Origin: Ustilago trichophora
Taxonomy: Eukaryota; Basidiomycota; Ustilaginomycetes; Ustilaginales; Ustilaginaceae
Length of the DNA stretch: 64,000 nt
Assembly (NCBI GenBank): GCA_900323505.1
Contig: OOIN01000007.1
Location: forward strand, 1 to 64,000
Direction: 5' to 3'
Position 1 is the stretch's first letter. Each line of letters opens with the position of its first letter. This document shows, piece after piece, positions 59,753 through 64,000 of this stretch. Both the position numbers and the translations under genes were made by a program. A model generated the notes under the pieces. It was not told the origin of the DNA. It saw nothing but the letters and a program-made list of their open reading frames with translations, and did no database searches.

Positions 59753-62539
59753 GAAATTTGAAACAATTGTGATGATGGCAGTCTTGAAAGCATTTCATTT
59801 TCGGTCGGCAAGTCAAACCTCACGACTAGTCACGGGAAGAACCAGATACCGTGTGTGACTCTGAGGCGGCGATCCCAGAGTGTCATTTGGAACCGATCGA
59901 CCTTAGATTTGTCTTTGAGAACGTTTACTTGGAATGGTGTGATTTGCAGCAGATCCCCTTTACTCAAGCGCCACTCCCGAGGAATTGCGGAAAAACCTTC
60001 AAGACCTATCATTCCCATCATCCAGCAATTCCTTCTCTTGATATTGTCGCTCAATGCCCAGAGTGTCAACCAGAGAAAAGACACTGCATGTTCCAATTCC
60101 ATCCTCGCCAAGCCTAAGCATGCCTTGCGGGTTTGTAACAAACATGTCCAAGATAGTAGATCAAGCGTTACGATGCGGTTGCTGCTTCGCGAAACAGAGG
60201 ATTTCCCGGTAGAGCATGCCGCCATTGTTACTACAGTACAAGGCGCAAACCTGCATTGCAGCCGTCCTCGCAGGAGGCACATACGAGACCAGACCGTGTC
60301 AATTGGTCGGCCCATCACTGTAGTCTGCGAAGGACTCTTCCTAGTGTCGTTTGCACTCCGCGGACAAGCGTTGGCATCTATGCATGGAGGATGAGAGACC
60401 CATTACTCCGGAGGTGCAGTTGTCCCTCGTGGCAGCAGAGAATTTTCTGCCTTGGCCTCAGCTTTCCTCTTGTGACTCCACCCTTTTCAAGGAGTCAATC
60501 TGCCCGATTCCTGTCTGGACGATAGTCAGCTGCTCTGTGTCTGCCCCACCTGAGATCTGACTGGAGGCCCCCATGCTCCCCCTTGCCCTTCCTCATCCCT
60601 TAAAGGCGTCTCGAAGAACTGTCTCAGATTCAGGCTCAAAATTTCCCATCCGCTCCCGGCTTCCACGCCCATCCTGTGTCGCCATATTCGACCTGACGCC
60701 CGTGCCCACTCAATCCATCGTCCTACAGCCCCCAAACAACGATCTAGTCCGAGTAGTCTTCGTTGAATCAAACATCATTATCTAGCATCCAAGCGATGAC
60801 AGCAAAGGTGCATCTTCAATCAAAGCCGAGTGAGGTCAGCCTACTGCTTTTGAGCGGTTTATGAGACATGGCTTCAATCTAGCCGTGACCAGAAACTCGG
60901 ACAAGATGGATTGGGGCTCCATGAGGACCTCGGAACCGAGTGTTAGAACGTCAGCAACCATGGGAAGATCTTCGCAAACCAAGCGAGACAATGACGAGGT
61001 AGAGACACACGGAACCCGGCACAAGCAACACAAAGATTCGGGCAAACAACTCGTCTCCCATGCCAAGACGGGGACGCGCGGAATAGAGGACTTCAAATAG
61101 TCGGAGGGCAAAATGGACGTCTGCAAACCGCACCCTTGCTCCCGTCCACCAATTCTCTTGCCACGTTGTGCTCGGATGCGCAAACAGAGACCATGACTTT
61201 CGCTACAAGGGTCGGGGTTGCAATCTCCGACATTTGACCAAGCTCCGCGTGACAGGGTCCCGCCTTGACTGGATCTGGGCCAAGGGAAGAGAAAATGGGA
61301 AAATCTGGTTCGGACAGTACCCAACTCCGAAACAGCTTTCCCTGCGCCTCTATGCGAATACAGGATGAGCAATCGCTTCGATGTTTTCCTTCTCAGCGAG
61401 ACAGCTTCATTTGTGGGGTCATATTGGATTCATTTCTGTTTGAAAAGCGGCACAAACATACCACTTGGTCATTTTTCTTTTCATACAATTCATAGGCGGC
61501 CGCGGATACTGTATGAACAACTGTCTTGCTTGATGTTTCGGTTAGATATATCCGCCACCTCCGACCTTGTATTCGTTTCGTTTAATCTTTCGCATTTGCC
61601 TCACACCGCGCGAGCCATTTGTTGCACTTACAAACCGTCGGTCAGATGTTGCGCCCACGTGTGTGTACTGTAGTTTCGGATAAGCAAACGCAAGCAAATG
61701 GACACCGTTGCACCAAGGCCTTGAGTCCGGCTCAGGTCGTGCGAATCCGCACTATCACGCTCGGCAACTGATATTCCTGGAGACACTGTCGGCGATGAAG
61801 CCCAATCTATGGCACAGAGCAAACGGTAACTTTAAATCCTCCGCAGAAGTCCAAGCAGACATGTGGCAGCTCAAGATGATTGGAGATATTTCAGAGAAGG
61901 CTTTGTCTGCATTCTGTTTTCTTTTTATTATGAACAGCGCACTGCAAGCGTGCCCGATGGAACGTCTCAAGGTGATCTCATGATTGACAACCGTCTGGGC
62001 ACGTTGTAACAGAAAACAATTTTGCTGATACTCAATTGTCAATGCGCCTTTCCCCGTCAAAAGCAGCCAGGAAACACATTCAGAGGAAGGGAACAGGCGA
62101 GACTGAGTCCGTGCTCATCAAAGCAAGGGAAAAAAAGGTTGTCAAACTCAGGGATACCACCCAAGACTTTAAGCAGGCAGAAAGAATGTGTGAGGGAGAG
62201 AAGCTACTTGTATTCGGGATGAGAGAGAGCTCACTCGTCAGCGAGCTCAGCCGTACAGAGAAGCTATTGACAAAAAGATGAAGCGATCGTGCAGAAATGC
62301 GCCTGAGAGACTCTGGCTGCTGCGAAGCAGTTGAGCACATCGATCAGACAACAATGAGTGAGCTAGAAGTGGAAAAGGGGAAAAGACCAAGACAATTGTA
62401 GGTGACGAGAACTGTGACTTTGAAACCGGGAGAAGGAGACCAGGATGCCCGTTGCAGATGAGCCCATGACTTGACTACCGTTGCGAGAACCCGAAGTGCC
62501 GAGACCAAGTGAAGCTGGCTGGCAAGATCGACATGCAAT

Positions 62540-63028
62540 TTACTGGTTGTCGCTACCGTTGCCGTTTCCGGTGTTGACGCCGACGTTGCCGTTACCGTTG
62601 TTGTTACCGCTGAAGGCACCAGAGTTGCCCTGACCGTTGTCGTTACCGTTTCCGAAACCGATGTTGCCGTTACCGTTGGAGTTACCGTTGGCGAAACCGG
62701 TGTTCAAAGCACCGTTGCGGTTACCACTGTCGGTACCGAAGTTTCCGTTACCGTTGCCGTTACCGCTGTAGGCACCAGTGTTCTTGTAACCGTTGAAGTT
62801 ACCGTTGTTGTTTCCCCAGACGGCACCAAGACCGCTGTTGCCGTTACCGTTGAAGTTACCGTTGTAGTTTCCGGTGTTGCCGGCACCGTTGTTGTTGCCC
62901 GAGTTGGAGGCGTAGTTGCCAAGACCGTTGGAGTTACCGTTTCCGATACCAGAGAAGGTCCTGACAGTGGGAGCGGCCGAGGCGGCGGCGGCGAGGGTAG
63001 CAGCGATGAGGATAGCGGAGAACTTCAT
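62540..63028 (-). CDS. Secreted Gly/Asn-rich repeat protein
   Basis: 162 aa. Residues 1-19 form a clear signal peptide (MKFSAILIAATLAAAASA, cleavage before APT). After a short linker the mature part is almost wholly built of N-G-N-G and xNxGx-like steps (GNGN, NNNGN, NTG), with a few aromatic or charged residues at regular spots. No Cys, so it is neither a hydrophobin nor a disulfide-knot effector. The pattern recalls the xNxGx pentapeptide repeats of mycobacterial PPE proteins and some fungal cell-surface proteins; a beta-solenoid or an amyloid-like wall coat is possible. Single exon, upstream of a gene-poor stretch. Function unknown. Confidence 0.8.
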   Translation of the reverse strand: MKFSAILIAATLAAAASAAPTVRTFSGIGNGNSNGLGNYASNSGNNNGAGNTGNYNGNFNGNGNSGLGAVWGNNNGNFNGYKNTGAYSGNGNGNGNFGTDSGNRNGALNTGFANGNSNGNGNIGFGNGNDNGQGNSGAFSGNNNGNGNVGVNTGNGNGSDNQ

Positions 63029-64000
63029 TTTGATAGAGAAGATTGAGCTTGAGTATTCCGAAAAGGAAGAAGAGTGTTTGAGAGTGTAGAAGAGTGTGTG
63101 TGAGAGAAGTGGATGAGTTGAGTGATGATGAAAAAAGGGAAAGCATAGCCTTCCGGAGGCCTCCTTTTAACCATTTCGATGATTGTATGATGCGTATAGG
63201 AGGAGTGCGGAGCATGGTAGTTGAGAGAACATAGCGAAGCTACGCAAACTCTGCTGGAGGATAGAGCAACGAAGTGCGAGAACAGCGAGGCTTGCGCTGG
63301 GATCCCGTGAAGGACAATTACACCAGAGCGATGCAGCCACACTAGGTAGGCTCAGATATGCTGGCAAACCGACAAAGGGGCGGCAGGTACAGCATATTCC
63401 TTGCTGTAATGTGCTCGAGACTGTACTTCATTCGAGACGAGGTAGGCTACGTGGACAGGCAACGGAAAAAATTGAAGACCGGAAAAAAGGACGGTCCCTG
63501 TTGCACCTGCGTTTGGCACGAACCGCATCTCTCCGTCTCCCCGTCGTAATGGCGACAGCCCGGGAGGTGTTCCGGCGCATCTATTGCATTCTTACTTCGA
63601 GGGGTACGGCAACGATGGAGATGGTCGCACCTGAGCAGCTCTTGAGTATGAAACGGAGGAAAGTCTCAAAGGGATGAAAAGCTGCTGCATTGATGTCCAT
63701 GTGGCAGGAGCAGGTCATCTGGATCAAACGACAGCATGCAAGAGGGCGGGCTGACGGGCAGGCGGAAATGATGCGCATTGTTCCCCGCCTGCAGACACAC
63801 GCCTTTTGTACAGCTATGCAGTGCCACGCCCCGCCCGAAAAAGAAAGAAAAAATAAAAAATAAAAATAAAAAAATGGATGAATTGAAAGGGAAAAAATAT
63901 CGAATGAAAACAAACCTGGCTCAGCTGTCGCCGTTTAGAGCGCAATTCGAAAAAGGAAGAAACACGGAATCGTTTTTTTCTCATATCCGCTAAGCGCCTT
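63029..64000. other. Right-end intergenic sequence
   Basis: Upstream region of the Gly/Asn-rich gene, with GAGAGTGTGTGTGAG-like runs near 63080-63110 in the probable leader. Further right only short open frames and an A-rich block at about 63840-63890. No gene recognised before the window ends. Confidence 0.5.

Larger units (their letters stand above)
56280..62539. other. 6.3-kb gene-poor region
   Basis: No open frame above 179 codons and none with a recognisable domain, splice-linked exon set, or codon bias distinct from its opposite strand. It contains A-rich runs at about 57210-57235, a T44 tract, a GAAAAT-type repeat at 59705-59752, and otherwise mixed sequence. Long non-coding RNA, decayed genes or a wide regulatory region are all possible; the sequence alone does not choose. 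Confidence 0.5.

Noticed and set aside
60836..61372. 178-codon minus-strand frame in the gene-poor region
   Set aside because: No domain, unusual composition, and equally long frames lie nearby on both strands.

Overview
The window is a fungal chromosome end. Bases 1-159 hold 26 perfect CCCTAA telomere repeats, with the chromosome interior to the right. The organism is most likely a smut or related basidiomycete yeast (Ustilaginomycotina). The evidence is the TTAGGG-type telomere, compact genes with short introns of about 80-150 bp, a telomere-proximal RecQ-like helicase like the one known from Ustilago telomere-associated sequence, and the set of conserved fungal genes further in. The species call is inference.

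Telomere-proximal zone (1-14 kb): two related Tet-like 2OG-Fe(II) oxygenase genes, a cluster of nested inverted repeats between them, a 36-bp minisatellite, a 1690-codon composite helicase (zinc fingers, a tyrosine-recombinase-like middle, a RecQ-like SF2 motor), a repeat-filled spacer, and a tyrosine-recombinase retrotransposon (Ngaro/DIRS type) with RT-RNaseH, recombinase and a 123-bp 3' direct repeat. Short CTAGGG runs and recurring TTGACGCGTC motifs are scattered here.

Transition zone (14-24 kb): two large paralogous proteins of 1135 and 1130 aa. Each has a P-loop ATPase core and a C-terminal PD-(D/E)XK-like motif, the layout of CRN-type ATPase-nuclease proteins. They flank an AFG2-type AAA ATPase.

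Core zone (24-56 kb), conserved genes: a Uds1-domain coiled-coil septation protein, ERV46 (ER-Golgi cargo receptor), acyl-CoA oxidase (peroxisomal beta-oxidation, with a 7-nt microexon), a GH43 glycosidase, DGK1 (CTP-diacylglycerol kinase), an intron-containing CAT-anticodon tRNA with initiator features, HOM2, HIR1, a very large choline/ethanolamine kinase, KIN28/CDK7, one unknown protein and a Zn2Cys6 regulator. They form no operon or pathway cluster, though DGK1 and the choline kinase both feed phospholipid synthesis. Exon structures were worked out by hand from splice signals and reading-frame closure.

Right part (56-64 kb): about 6 kb without a recognisable gene, then a small secreted Gly/Asn-repeat protein.
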